NCBI RefSeq assembly: GCF_007559005.1
Contig: NZ_CP041763.1
Location: forward strand, 1,768,463 to 1,832,462
Length of the DNA: 64,000 nt
Source: Gordonia zhaorongruii
GTDB taxonomy: Bacteria > Actinomycetota > Actinomycetes > Mycobacteriales > Mycobacteriaceae
Reading direction: 5' to 3'
Positions within the stretch are counted from its first letter, which is position 1; every line of letters starts with the position of its first letter. The translations under genes and the position numbers were made by a program. The notes beneath the pieces were generated by a model that saw nothing but the letters and a program-made list of their open reading frames with translations, was not told where the DNA came from and made no database searches. Shown piece by piece: positions 37,685-55,504 of this stretch.

Positions 37685-38569
37685 TCACGCTGGGCCGTCG
37701 GCGACAGCCTGATCGATCATCCGGCGGACGTCCTCGTCGACGGTCGACGCACCAACGGTATCCGCATCTGCGCTGGGCGGCGCGGTGCGGGCCGGTTCGG
37801 GGTGACCGGTTGCACCGTCCTCGTCCTTCCTCAGCCACAGGAAGTACTCGACGTTCCCCGATGGTCCGGGCAGTGGACTGGCCACCACGCCACGGGTCTG
37901 CAGCCCCAGTGCCTGCGCAGCGGCCGCGACGTCGGCCACGACCTGCGCACGCAAGGCGGTGTCGCGGACCACGCCCCCGGTACCGACACGGTCCTTCCCG
38001 ACCTCGAACTGGGGCTTCACCATCGGCAGCGCGTCGCCACCGGGCTTCAGGCATGCAGCCAAGGCAGGCAGCACCAGACGCAGGGAGATGAACGAGAGGT
38101 CCCCGACGATCAGATCCACCTCACCGCCGATGAGCTCTGGCGTGATGTGCCGGACGTTGGTCCGGTCGTGCACGTGAACGCGCTCGTCGGTCTGCAGCTT
38201 CCAGACGAGCTGCCCGTAGCCGACGTCGACAGCCTCTACCTCACGAGCGCCGCGACGAAGCAGTACATCGGTGAAACCACCGGTCGACGCACCCGCATCC
38301 AGGCAGCGCCTGCCGTCGACGGAAACCCCGTCGGACTCGAAGGCCTCAAGGGCACCGATCAGCTTGTGCGCACCGCGCGATGCCCACGAATCGCGGTCCG
38401 GTTCGGTGACGAGCACCGGGGTGTCCTTCGCGACATTGGTCGCCGCTTTCGAGGCGACAGTGCCGTTCACCTTCACCTTCCCGGCGTCGATGAGCTCCCG
38501 CGCCTGCTCACGGGAACGCGCCAGATCTCGACGCACGAGCTCGGCGTCCAGACGCGCACGAGGCGCCAT
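37685..38569 (-). CDS. tlyA: TlyA-type rRNA 2'-O-methyltransferase
   Basis: 294 residues. An N-terminal S4 domain (RLDAELVRRDLARSREQARE) is joined to a FtsJ-like methyltransferase with SAM motif CLDAGASTGGFTDVLLRRGA and catalytic Lys-Asp-Lys-Glu elements (SRGAHKL, GDLSFISL, MVKPQFEVGKD). In mycobacteria TlyA 2'-O-methylates cytidines in 16S (helix 44) and 23S (helix 69) rRNA, and its loss gives capreomycin resistance. The 45-residue acidic C-terminal tail exceeds the usual length. It heads the tlyA-nadK-recN transcript, downstream of a small conserved gene. Confidence 0.94.
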   Translation of the reverse strand: MAPRARLDAELVRRDLARSREQARELIDAGKVKVNGTVASKAATNVAKDTPVLVTEPDRDSWASRGAHKLIGALEAFESDGVSVDGRRCLDAGASTGGFTDVLLRRGAREVEAVDVGYGQLVWKLQTDERVHVHDRTNVRHITPELIGGEVDLIVGDLSFISLRLVLPALAACLKPGGDALPMVKPQFEVGKDRVGTGGVVRDTALRAQVVADVAAAAQALGLQTRGVVASPLPGPSGNVEYFLWLRKDEDGATGHPEPARTAPPSADADTVGASTVDEDVRRMIDQAVADGPA

Positions 38570-38584
38570 CAGTACACGCCCCGC

Positions 38585-38833
38585 TCAGCCACGACCCACG
38601 TCCTCCAGTGCACCGGACAGCGAGTCATGAGCCTCGGTGAGCAGCTCGGTCTGCCGCGATACCGCACCGAGATCGAACTCATCGCCCGCGCTCTCGCGGA
38701 TCTGTCCGACCTCTTCGAGCAGTTCGTGGACCGACGAGATGACCGGATGATCCGCCGGATCCCCGGGCTTCGCATTCCGCGCCGCGGCCTGTGCAGCCAA
38801 TGCTCCAGGTGAGGCGCCTGTGGCTTCGTCCAT
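38585..38833 (-). CDS. Small conserved protein between the HAD-fusion gene and tlyA (Rv1693-like position)
   Basis: 82 residues, acidic, no membrane helix. VISSVHELLEEVGQIRESAG and LTEAHDSLSGALEDVGRG look like two amphipathic helices. Position and size match the short Rv1693 gene next to tlyA in mycobacteria; I recognise no function. It lies 12 bp after the HAD-fusion gene and 15 bp before tlyA on the same strand, so it is co-transcribed with both. Confidence 0.65.
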   Translation of the reverse strand: MDEATGASPGALAAQAAARNAKPGDPADHPVISSVHELLEEVGQIRESAGDEFDLGAVSRQTELLTEAHDSLSGALEDVGRG

Positions 38834-38845
38834 AACCGTTCCAGG

Positions 38846-40642
38846 CTAACGCAGTGGGGTCAGACCGACCGAAGCGAGCGCTTCCGCGGCCGCGTCATCC
38901 GAAGCCGCGATCCGCAGATCACGATCGGCCACATCCGCCGTCCAGACCGCGTGCGCCAGCGACGGCAGTAGCGTCTCCGGCGTTGCGCCATTACGAGCAG
39001 CGATGGTCACGTGCTCTTCGACGACCTGGATCTTCCACCCGCCATGTGCACCGATGCGGTAATCCTCGGCATCGCCGTTCAGCGCCTCCAGTCCGGCAGC
39101 CACGTACGTGGGCCGTGACTCCGGCTCCGATGCCAGAAGAGCAGCGGCATCGGATACGCCGGTCAACACCAGCAAGCTGTCCAAACCGACGGTGCGCGCA
39201 CCTGCGATATCGGTGTCGAGGCGATCGCCGACCACCAATGGGCGACGTCCCTCGCTGCGAGAGAGCGCATCCCGCATGATCGGAGCGGCCGGCTTACCCG
39301 CCACCAGAGGATCCTGCCCGGTCGCGGATCGGACGGCCGCCACCATCGAGCCGTTCCCGACAAGGAGCCCGCGCTCATTCGGCAGCGTCGTGTCGACGTT
39401 GCACGCGATCCACGTCGCACCGGCACGCACTGAGAGCGCCGCTTCAGACAGCTGCGCCCAGCCGGTGTCCGGCGAATGCCCCTGCACAACAGCTCTCGGC
39501 TCGTCATCCGCGCTGTCGACCACGACGAAACCACGCTCGGCCACTTCGTCGCGCAATGCGTCCGCACCGACGACCAGTACCCGGCTCCCCGCCTGCACAC
39601 GCTCGACGAGCAGGCTTGCACCCGCCTGAGCGCTGGACACAACCTGGTCCGCCGATGCCCGGACGCCCAGGCTCTCCAGGTGCTCGGCCACCGCGTCGGG
39701 CGAACGGCTCGCATTGTTGGTCACGAACAGCACCGGTGATGACGCACCGTTCACGGTCTCGACCGCGTTGGGAAGCGCGGACCTACCGGCGAACAGGGTG
39801 CCGTCCAAATCGACGAGGAGCGTGTCGTACCCGGCAGCGAACGAGTTCTCCACCTCAGTCGACTCGCCATCCCCGCCGGGCCTCCCGGAAGCCGCCGACA
39901 CCGCTGCCAACCCGTTGACTCCCTCGGCGAGCTCCATAAGACGGAACTCGGCATCAGTCAGATCCTCGACATCGGCCGCAGCAGCATTCTGGAACCACGT
40001 TCGCGCGTCCACCCGGCGACCTGCCGTCTCCAGAGCAGACGCGTACGCATAGAAGAGCCGGGCAGCATCGGTCCCAACTCGCCCGGGACGGAGGTCCCCC
40101 TTCTCCAGGACACTGACCGACAGTTCCGCTTCACCGAGATCCAGATGAGCACCGGACGCAACGATCAACATCTCGAGCGCGTCCTCGCCCTCGAGACGCT
40201 CCGCGTCCGCACCGCCCGCGATCTCGATCGCACGCTCCGGACGACCGAGTCCCCGTTCGCTATCGGCGATGAGAGGAAGCAGTGCGTCCGCACCCGTCAT
40301 GCGACGTGCGGCTCGCAACTCCGTGATGGCCTCCTGCCATTCGCCGGCGCTGTACGCCGCGATGCCCGCCGTCTCCCGAACGACTCCGACCCGCGCGGCA
40401 CGCGCACGCGCCGCGCGCGCATGGGAGAGCGCTGCCTCCGGGTCCTCGGCGAGCAGATCGGAGACGGCAACCAGATGCCGGGCAACGCGGTCCGCCGTTG
40501 TCTTATCGAGCGCCTGCAGGTCCCGGCGGATGTCCGGATCGAGATCTGACGCCTTCACGTAGTCCGGCACGAGCGGCTCGTCCCCGGCACCTGCCGGCGA
40601 CGGCGAACTGCTCTGCCCCTGACCACGTTCTCGCTTACTCAT
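38846..40642 (-). CDS. Fusion: tetratricopeptide-like domain plus HAD-IIA phosphatase (Rv1691-Rv1692 type)
   Basis: 598 residues. Residues about 25-245 form helical repeats reminiscent of tetratricopeptides (DPEAALSHARAARARAARVG, AGEWQEAITELRAARR), matching the position of Rv1691. Residues about 270-598 are a HAD subfamily IIA phosphatase: motif I LLVDLDGTLFAG with Asp278 and Asp280, motif II FVTNNAS, Lys in VAGKPAAPIM and motif IV VVGDRLDTDIAGA. Rv1692 was reported as a glycerol-3-phosphate phosphatase (memory). In mycobacteria the two are separate genes. The ATG at 40642 is preferred because the 29 residues upstream of it are unconserved. It is the first gene after the rRNA operon on this strand. 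Confidence 0.88.
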   Translation of the reverse strand: MSKRERGQGQSSSPSPAGAGDEPLVPDYVKASDLDPDIRRDLQALDKTTADRVARHLVAVSDLLAEDPEAALSHARAARARAARVGVVRETAGIAAYSAGEWQEAITELRAARRMTGADALLPLIADSERGLGRPERAIEIAGGADAERLEGEDALEMLIVASGAHLDLGEAELSVSVLEKGDLRPGRVGTDAARLFYAYASALETAGRRVDARTWFQNAAAADVEDLTDAEFRLMELAEGVNGLAAVSAASGRPGGDGESTEVENSFAAGYDTLLVDLDGTLFAGRSALPNAVETVNGASSPVLFVTNNASRSPDAVAEHLESLGVRASADQVVSSAQAGASLLVERVQAGSRVLVVGADALRDEVAERGFVVVDSADDEPRAVVQGHSPDTGWAQLSEAALSVRAGATWIACNVDTTLPNERGLLVGNGSMVAAVRSATGQDPLVAGKPAAPIMRDALSRSEGRRPLVVGDRLDTDIAGARTVGLDSLLVLTGVSDAAALLASEPESRPTYVAAGLEALNGDAEDYRIGAHGGWKIQVVEEHVTIAARNGATPETLLPSLAHAVWTADVADRDLRIAASDDAAAEALASVGLTPLR

Positions 40643-40694
40643 GACGTCCAATCTATCGCGAACAGGTGAATGTAGAAATCGTGTGCAGATAGCA

Positions 40695-40725
40695 GTAGAG
40701 CCCCCACCAGTGGTGGGGGCTCTAC
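40695..40725 (-). terminator. rRNA operon terminator hairpin
   Basis: GTAGAGCCCCCACCA (40695-40709) and its exact reverse complement (40711-40725) flank a single central base, giving a 31-bp near-perfect palindrome that can form a stem of at least 13 bp. It lies 10 bp past the 5S 3' end. No long T-run follows on the minus strand. Confidence 0.85.
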
Positions 40726-40735
40726 TCACAATTAG

Positions 40736-40852
40736 TTCGGCGGTGTCCTACTCTCCCACACTGGTTAGGGTGCAGTACCATCGGCGCTGGAGGGCTTAGC
40801 TTCCGGGTTCGGAATGGGGCCGGGCGTTTCCCCTCCGCTATGGCCACCGAAA
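40736..40852 (-). rRNA. rrf: 5S ribosomal RNA
   Basis: The minus strand gives CGGTGGCCATAGCGGAGGGG, the central CCCATTCCGAACCCGGAAGC and the closing GGGAGAGTAGGACACCGCCG, the classic actinobacterial 5S. About 117 nt; ends estimated by comparison. It follows 23S by about 110 bp. Confidence 0.95.
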
Positions 40853-40904
40853 CAATATGAAACTATCCACCACCCACAAACCCCAAATCCGGGGTCATGG
40901 ATGG

Positions 40905-40939
40905 GTGTGTTGTTTCAGAAAGTAGATAGTGGATGCGAG
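40905..40939 (-). promoter_or_regulatory. 3' half of the 23S rRNA processing stem
   Basis: This segment is the inverted counterpart of 44184-44217: CTCGCATCCACTATC and AAACAACACAC in the transcript pair with GATAGTGGATGCGAG and GTGTGTTGTTT upstream of 23S. Together they form the long stem that RNase III cuts to release pre-23S. Confidence 0.8.
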
Positions 40940-40960
40940 ACACACAAAAAATAATGTGAG

Positions 40961-45985
<5,025 letters not shown>

Positions 45986-46197
45986 AAAACATCAAAACAA
46001 CACCAACCCCAAAAGAGCCGGCAGTTTCAACACAAGCCAGAAAGCAAAACCTGACCAATCCAAAAAAACTGACTGATAAAAATCTACTCACAAAAACAAC
46101 AAACCCCACCACCAAAAAAGCAGCAAGATTCATCCTTGTCACAAACAGAAATCCTCAGCCACAAAACAAAATAAATGTGGCACAAGAAAATCCATCA

Positions 46198-46225
46198 CAC
46201 ACTATCGAGTTCTCAAAGAACACAC
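46198..46225 (-). promoter_or_regulatory. 5' half of the 16S rRNA processing stem
   Basis: In the transcript TGTGTTCTTTGAGAACTCGATAGTGTG of this segment can pair with CACACTATCG, GGTTCT and GGGAACACA encoded at 44286-44312 beyond the 16S 3' end, forming the RNase III stem around pre-16S. Confidence 0.75.
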
Positions 46226-46308
46226 ACCCACCAGCACCAACCCCACAAACAAGGGCCGAACTCCAGAGAGCTGAATTATTTGCTGACCGTTTTCGGGCCA
46301 ACTCCTCC

Positions 46309-46337
46309 AGCCTACTAGACTGGAGTCCGCTACGCAA
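46309..46337 (-). promoter_or_regulatory. rrn promoter candidate, 16S-proximal
   Basis: On the minus strand TTGCGT (46332-46337) and TAGGCT (46309-46314) are 17 bp apart. The -10 resembles known mycobacterial rrn -10 elements; the -35 is weaker. Confidence 0.45.
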
Positions 46338-46393
46338 GGCGTGAATTTTCTCTGTTTCCAGAAAGAAAGTTCCGATTGCCGAAGCGAAAACCA

Positions 46394-46423
46394 ACTGTAC
46401 CCGACCGCTGTGCGATCTTTCAA
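46394..46423 (-). promoter_or_regulatory. rrn promoter candidate, middle
   Basis: On the minus strand TTGAAA (46418-46423) and TACAGT (46394-46399) are 18 bp apart, a fair sigma-A promoter. Confidence 0.45.
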
Positions 46424-46472
46424 CCGCGGGGCGGACCGTTGGTGTCTGCGCGGTGTCGCGCTGACCTCGATT

Positions 46473-46501
46473 AAGTTACACAGCTGTCGCGCGGTTGCCA
46501 A
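46473..46501 (-). promoter_or_regulatory. rrn promoter candidate, distal
   Basis: On the minus strand TTGGCA (46496-46501) and TAACTT (46473-46478) are 17 bp apart. It starts only about 50 bp past the tyrS stop. Confidence 0.45.
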
Positions 46502-46553
46502 ATCTGCAGGTCACGGCCCTTTCATCCCATTCTCGGCCGACCGCGTACGACTG

Positions 46554-47822
46554 TCACGAGCTGAAGCGGGCCCCTGCGAAGGTCTTCTTTCCCCGGCGCA
46601 GCACCAGCCACTGTCCGTGAAGGAGGTCGTCCGCACCGGGAGTCCATTCGGCATCGGTGACCTTGACGTTGTTGACGTAGGCACCGCCCTCGTCGATCGC
46701 CCGCCGCGCAGCCTTGTTACCGGTGACCAGGCCGGACTCGACGAACAGCTCGACGATCGTCGGCTGCGTGCCGGCCTCGAACTCGGCGATGCCGGTTTCG
46801 GACAATGCGGCCGACAGCGTCCCGTCGTCGATGCCGTCGAGTTCGGCGCGGCCGAACAGTGCTTTGCTAGCCAGCTCTGCGGCGTCTGTGTGGTCCGGAC
46901 CGTGGATGAGCGTCGTCAGTTCTGCGGCCAGCTTCTTCTGGGCGAGCCGCAGGTGCGGCTTCTCCTGCGTTGCCTGCTCGAGTTCCTCGATCTCCCCACG
47001 GGTCAGGAACGTGAACCACTTCAGGTAACCGATCACGTCGGCGTCCGCGGTGTTAACGAAGTACTGGTACCAGGCGTACGGGCTGGTCAGCTCGGGGTCG
47101 AGCCAGACGCTTCCGCCCCCCGTCGACTTGCCGAACTTCTTACCGTCCGACGACGTCACCAGCGGCACGGTCATCGCGTGGGCCGATCCCCCGTCGACCT
47201 TGCGAATCAGGTCGACTCCGCCGACGATGTTGCCCCACTGATCGGACCCGCCGATCTGCAGGACTGCACCGTGGCGCCGATGCAACTGCAGGTAGTCGTT
47301 CGACTGAAGCAGCAGGTAGCTGAACTCCGTGTAGCTGATGCCGTCGGACTCGAGCCTGCGCTTCACTGTCTCGCGGGCCAGCATCACATTCACCGAGAAG
47401 TGCTTCCCGACATCACGCAACAACTCGATCGCCGACAGTTCGCCGGTCCAATCCATGTTGTTCACCAGGAGTGCCCCAGTGGGCGAGTCGTCGATGTCGA
47501 CGAAACGTTCGAGCTGTCCGACGATCCGGTCGGCCCACCCCGCAACGGTGTCAGTGGTGTTCATGGTGCGCTCACCGGCGTCACGCGGATCGCCGATGAG
47601 TCCGGTCGCACCGCCCGACAGGACGATCGGTCGGTGCCCGGCGAGCTGGAAACGGCGCAGAGTCAGCAGCGGCACCAGGTGACCGGCGTGCAGGCTCGAT
47701 GCCGTCGGGTCGAAGCCTGCGTAGAGCGATATCGGTCCGTTTGCCAGAGCGTCCCGAAGTGCAGCTTCATCGGTGGTCTGCCCGATCAGCCCACGCCAAG
47801 CCAGATCGTCGAGGATGTTCAT
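46554..47822 (-). CDS. tyrS: Tyrosyl-tRNA synthetase
   Basis: 422 residues from ATG 47822. Class I signature HAGHL (HIGH equivalent) in [19 protein letters not shown], the tyrosine pocket QSNDYLQL and [10 protein letters not shown], and the KMSKS-like loop GKKFGKST are all present, and a C-terminal S4 domain ([11 protein letters not shown]) completes the TyrRS layout. It charges tRNA-Tyr. A GTG at 47840, overlapping the Trm112-like stop as GTGA, would add six residues and cannot be excluded. It is the last protein gene before the rRNA promoters on this strand. Confidence 0.96.
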   Translation of the reverse strand: MNILDDLAWRGLIGQTTDEAALRDALANGPISLYAGFDPTASSLHAGHLVPLLTLRRFQLAGHRPIVLSGGATGLIGDPRDAGERTMNTTDTVAGWADRIVGQLERFVDIDDSPTGALLVNNMDWTGELSAIELLRDVGKHFSVNVMLARETVKRRLESDGISYTEFSYLLLQSNDYLQLHRRHGAVLQIGGSDQWGNIVGGVDLIRKVDGGSAHAMTVPLVTSSDGKKFGKSTGGGSVWLDPELTSPYAWYQYFVNTADADVIGYLKWFTFLTRGEIEELEQATQEKPHLRLAQKKLAAELTTLIHGPDHTDAAELASKALFGRAELDGIDDGTLSAALSETGIAEFEAGTQPTIVELFVESGLVTGNKAARRAIDEGGAYVNNVKVTDAEWTPGADDLLHGQWLVLRRGKKTFAGARFSS

Positions 47823-47836
47823 CTCCACTGCAGGCC

Positions 47837-48058
47837 TCACTGCTCGGCTGCGCCGGTGATGGCGCGATGCTCGTCGTCGGTCACCGTGCGCGCATCGTCG
47901 ATCAGCATGTTCGGAATGCCCAACTCGTCGATCGCGTACGCGACGCGCAGCCGGGGGTTGTACAACTCATCCCCTGCGTTGAGGAGTTCACCGAGATCTT
48001 GCGGGCAGACGAGCCGGTCACGCACGACCGGATCGAGACTTTCAGCGCGTGTGGTCAT
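47837..48058 (-). CDS. Trm112-like small protein with incomplete zinc site
   Basis: 73 residues: [16 protein letters not shown] at the start and [20 protein letters not shown] at the end match the Trm112/UPF0434 family, small zinc-binding proteins that in other organisms activate methyltransferases. The usual CPxC reads CPQD and the second cysteine pair is missing ([11 protein letters not shown]), so zinc binding is probably lost. It lies 11 bp after the lipase/acyl-CoA-synthetase fusion and touches tyrS, so the three are probably one transcript. Confidence 0.75.
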   Translation of the reverse strand: MTTRAESLDPVVRDRLVCPQDLGELLNAGDELYNPRLRVAYAIDELGIPNMLIDDARTVTDDEHRAITGAAEQ

Positions 48059-48069
48059 GGTTGCACAGG

Positions 48070-51000
48070 TTACTCGGCGGTCGTGCCGACCGAGTCGGGC
48101 GCTTTCGATTCCGGTGCGGATCCGCCGATGTCCGGCGAATCGGTTGCCGGCGAATCGGTGCCTGCACCGACCGACGACGGGTGCGGTCGCGTCCAGTCGA
48201 TCTTCTTCGCCGCCGAAGCCGTGTAACGCCGATAGCGGGCGCCTTCGTCGTGGTACCAGACCTTCGGTCCGGGCTTGGGCAGACCTTTCGCGGCGAAAGC
48301 GCTGCTCATCGGCCGGAACGACTCCGACATCGGGATCTCGTCCACCAGGTGGACCAGGTCCGGGCGCTCGCTCGACTCGAGTTCTCCCAGTCCGACGCGA
48401 AGCACGGTCGGCGTGATCGACGTGGTGCCCGGCCGGAGAGTGAACGCCGCCACGCTCACCTGCTGTCCCGGCTCTCCGACTGCGTACACGACGACCTGAT
48501 CGATATCGTTCAAACGCGAGAGGCCCTGCTGAATCGGGACCGGGTACACGTTCCCCCGCGCGGTGCGGATGACCGACTGGGCCGAACCCATGAACCACAG
48601 GTCGCCGTCGGCGTCCGCGCGGAACAGACTCCCGGTGACCTCCCAGCGGTCATGTCGGCGGAACACGTCGCGCAGCACCAGCCCGGCCGAGTCGAAGCGC
48701 TGTCCGGCGTGCGCGACCAGCATGCCGACTTCGCCGGTCGTCGCCTCGCGGATGAATCCGGAGTCTTCGTCGACCAGGAGCCGGTCGGTAGTCGAGTCGT
48801 ACGCCGCGATCCGGACATCGCTCGTCTCGGGAAGTGCGCGCCCCATCGATCCGACCTTGTTGCCGTCGACGTTCGCAAGGATCGCCGAGCCGTCGGCGGT
48901 TGCGAAGAACTCGAGAACCTTCGATCCCGGGAGCTGCTTGTGGATGTCGCGCCAGGACCCGGCCTGCAGACCGGACCCCATGAACAGGCGGACCGCGCCG
49001 AGCTGCGCGGGGTCGAAGCTCTCGGACCGGAACACCGCGGCGAGCATGCTCCAGGTGTACGAGACCACCGTGACGCCGTAATGACGGACCTCGGACGAGA
49101 ACTTCTCCGGATCCACGCCGTTCGACAATGCGATGCGCGAGCGACCGGCGACTGTGGCGCCGAGCGTCGTCAGAAGGCCCGAGGCGTGATGCAGCGGTGG
49201 CAGGCAGTACACCGTGTCGTGATTGGTCAGACCGGCAGCGGCGGCGGCGCCGAATGCGGACATCGCGAACCGGTGGTTGGTGATGGACCAGCGCGAGATG
49301 CGGCCCTGGGTCTTGGTGAACAGGATGAACGCGAGATCGCCCGCCAGCCCGGGGTCGCGCCGGTACCAGACCGGGATCCGAACGCTTTCCGGATCGATCT
49401 GCTCCATGTCGACCACGGTCTCGCCGTCGGCACGTTCGATGACCCGGGAGTCGCCGCTGCCGCCGCCCAGAACGAGCACCCGGTCGCTCACGGTCGCCGC
49501 GACCTCCAGGTGAGTCGGATCGGTGATGATGACGCTGGTCTCCGCGAGGCTCAGCATCTCCTGCAGGTCCTTGCCCTGGGAGAGGATCACCGCGACCGCA
49601 CCGAGCCGGGACAGCGCCGCGACGACGACGAGCGCCGACGGACGCGTGTCCATCAGCACTCCGACGTGCTCACCGGGTCGGACGCCGCACGAGATGAGGC
49701 CGGCGACCACATTATCGATACGCGTGTTGACCTGTTCATGGGTGAGCACTCGGTTCTCGAACAGGAACAGTTCGTTCGTGGGGGTCCGACGCTCGTTCTC
49801 GCTCATCAGTTTCGCCAGGGAGATCCGCGTGGACGGCTGAATCTGACCCAGCCTGAACAATCGCGGCACCGTGCGCACGGACTCGCTGGCCACCGCACTC
49901 GTGGTGCGCTGGATCGACGACACCGCATCGATCAACTCTCGCGACACAGCACCGCCCACACCGGCTACCTGACCGACGCCGTAGGTGAGTCGGCTCGTCC
50001 AGCTGATCCCGGTACCGCTGGACTCGGTGGCCTCCATCGGAACGACGGCCTCCGGCTTGGGGCCTGCGCCCTCACGCCACAGAATCCACTGCGCGGTCGA
50101 CGGCCACGACAGTCTCCCCGCGGTCGATCCGACGACCAGGCCGAAATGTCCCGCCGGCACGGGTACCTCGTACACGTCGGCGTCGGGTGCGGCGCGCAGG
50201 ATGCCGCGGACGGCAACGGGCTGACCGATGTCGTCGGTCTCGCCGACGAACGCGACGACCGGGCAGGTGATGTCGGTCATCGACACGACGTCACCGTCGA
50301 TCACGAACCCGCCGGACATCATGCGGTTATGGACGACGAACTGACGGAGCAACTCGGCGACCGCAGGCCCCGACCAGGCCACCCACCCCTCCTGCTCGAT
50401 GAAGCGGCGCTGATCCTCGCGTGGTAGCAGCGCGTCGCGATCGTGGAGTTTGCGCAGGAAGTCGATGCGGCTGCGCGCGGTCTTCACCGGGTCGGCGAGC
50501 TGGAAACCGGTACGTGCCAGCCAACTCGGTACCCAGAGATGGTTGAAGACGCGGTCGCCGAGGAACTCGACGCCGGGGACCACCAGATTGGCGGGCAGCC
50601 CGAGTGGCAGGGCCGCGGTGATATCGACCGGGCTGCCGAAAGTCACAAGACTGGCGATGCCCTCGGAACGGCGGTAGGCCACCGTCTGGTAAGCGAACAT
50701 ACCGCCCTGCGAGTACCCGCCGATGTGCACGTCGCGGCCGATGACGCGCCGCACGAGGTCGACGACGCGGCTGATCGCCACCACATGGTCGGTGAGGGTG
50801 CGCTCCATGCCACCCTCTTCGTTGTCGGGAGACCCGAAGTCGATGACCCACGGGACGATGCCGTGGCGGTGCAGGACCGACACCGCGCCGTTGTCCTCGG
50901 TCACGTCGTAGACGTTCGCCGAGACCATCATCGGCGGGATCAGAATGACGTGCGGGGCGTCGGTGCCGGCATCGTTCGGGAAGTAGCGCCGCAAGCGGTA

Positions 51001-51168
51001 CATCTTCTCGGTTTCGACGACCTTGTAGGGCGCAGGTTTGGTTCCGGTGTCGAAGCCACCCATCCGGATTACTTCCAAACCGTTCTGCGCTGTCGCCACC
51101 ACACGGCCGACAGCGGCCCCTACCCTGGGCAGACCCACCACAGTGGTCCCTCTCTCCCGGTCATGCAT
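48070..51168 (-). CDS. Bifunctional protein: PhaC-like alpha/beta hydrolase fused to a degenerate acyl-CoA synthetase (Rv1683 type)
   Basis: 1032 residues. Residues about 45-375 are a polyhydroxyalkanoate-synthase-like hydrolase with IGGYSQGG (Ser153 instead of the PHA-synthase Cys), acid in VGETDD and His in VPAGHFGL. Residues about 450-985 are an AMP-binding domain (FENRVLTHEQVNTRIDNVVAG, GVRPGEHVGVLMDTRPSAL). Its phosphate-binding loop, normally TSGTTGxPK, reads FTKTQGRISRW, and the late YxTGD motif reads GSLFRADADGDLWF, so adenylation may be impaired. Rv1683 of M. tuberculosis has the same layout and is linked to lipase activity in lipid storage (memory). The C-terminus carries 15-bp-encoded TDSPA repeats. 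Start uncertain. Confidence 0.87.
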   Translation of the reverse strand: MHDRERGTTVVGLPRVGAAVGRVVATAQNGLEVIRMGGFDTGTKPAPYKVVETEKMYRLRRYFPNDAGTDAPHVILIPPMMVSANVYDVTEDNGAVSVLHRHGIVPWVIDFGSPDNEEGGMERTLTDHVVAISRVVDLVRRVIGRDVHIGGYSQGGMFAYQTVAYRRSEGIASLVTFGSPVDITAALPLGLPANLVVPGVEFLGDRVFNHLWVPSWLARTGFQLADPVKTARSRIDFLRKLHDRDALLPREDQRRFIEQEGWVAWSGPAVAELLRQFVVHNRMMSGGFVIDGDVVSMTDITCPVVAFVGETDDIGQPVAVRGILRAAPDADVYEVPVPAGHFGLVVGSTAGRLSWPSTAQWILWREGAGPKPEAVVPMEATESSGTGISWTSRLTYGVGQVAGVGGAVSRELIDAVSSIQRTTSAVASESVRTVPRLFRLGQIQPSTRISLAKLMSENERRTPTNELFLFENRVLTHEQVNTRIDNVVAGLISCGVRPGEHVGVLMDTRPSALVVVAALSRLGAVAVILSQGKDLQEMLSLAETSVIITDPTHLEVAATVSDRVLVLGGGSGDSRVIERADGETVVDMEQIDPESVRIPVWYRRDPGLAGDLAFILFTKTQGRISRWSITNHRFAMSAFGAAAAAGLTNHDTVYCLPPLHHASGLLTTLGATVAGRSRIALSNGVDPEKFSSEVRHYGVTVVSYTWSMLAAVFRSESFDPAQLGAVRLFMGSGLQAGSWRDIHKQLPGSKVLEFFATADGSAILANVDGNKVGSMGRALPETSDVRIAAYDSTTDRLLVDEDSGFIREATTGEVGMLVAHAGQRFDSAGLVLRDVFRRHDRWEVTGSLFRADADGDLWFMGSAQSVIRTARGNVYPVPIQQGLSRLNDIDQVVVYAVGEPGQQVSVAAFTLRPGTTSITPTVLRVGLGELESSERPDLVHLVDEIPMSESFRPMSSAFAAKGLPKPGPKVWYHDEGARYRRYTASAAKKIDWTRPHPSSVGAGTDSPATDSPDIGGSAPESKAPDSVGTTAE

Positions 51169-51279
51169 CCACAGCCGCAGATGCTGCTTTCAACGCGGCT
51201 GACAATACCCGTATATTTCGGTTATACACATGATCGGACCGGCCGCTTCGCCGAATCCGTGAACTGACCGGTGGCTCGG

Positions 51280-52818
<1,539 letters not shown>

Positions 52819-52849
52819 TCACCGGTACTCGGACGCCGTCACGCGGTGG

Positions 52850-55500
<2,651 letters not shown>

Positions 55501-55504
<4 letters not shown>

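Larger units (their letters stand above)
45986..46553 (-). promoter_or_regulatory. rRNA operon leader and promoter region
   Basis: 568 bp between tyrS and 16S rRNA, with no plausible gene. The 16S-proximal part (about 45,986-46,260) is AT-rich leader and carries the 5' half of the 16S processing stem at 46198-46225. Further upstream are three promoter candidates reading toward 16S: TTGGCA-17-TAACTT, TTGAAA-18-TACAGT and TTGCGT-17-TAGGCT, listed separately. Confidence 0.8.

Noticed and set aside
48049..50427. A 792-codon plus-strand open frame
   Set aside because: It is the antisense shadow of the lipase/acyl-CoA-synthetase fusion, which has clear family motifs.
51211..51227. GTATA-N7-TATAC inverted repeat upstream of argH's neighbour at 51168
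   Set aside because: Five-base AT-rich arms are expected by chance in a promoter spacer; no known regulator consensus fits.
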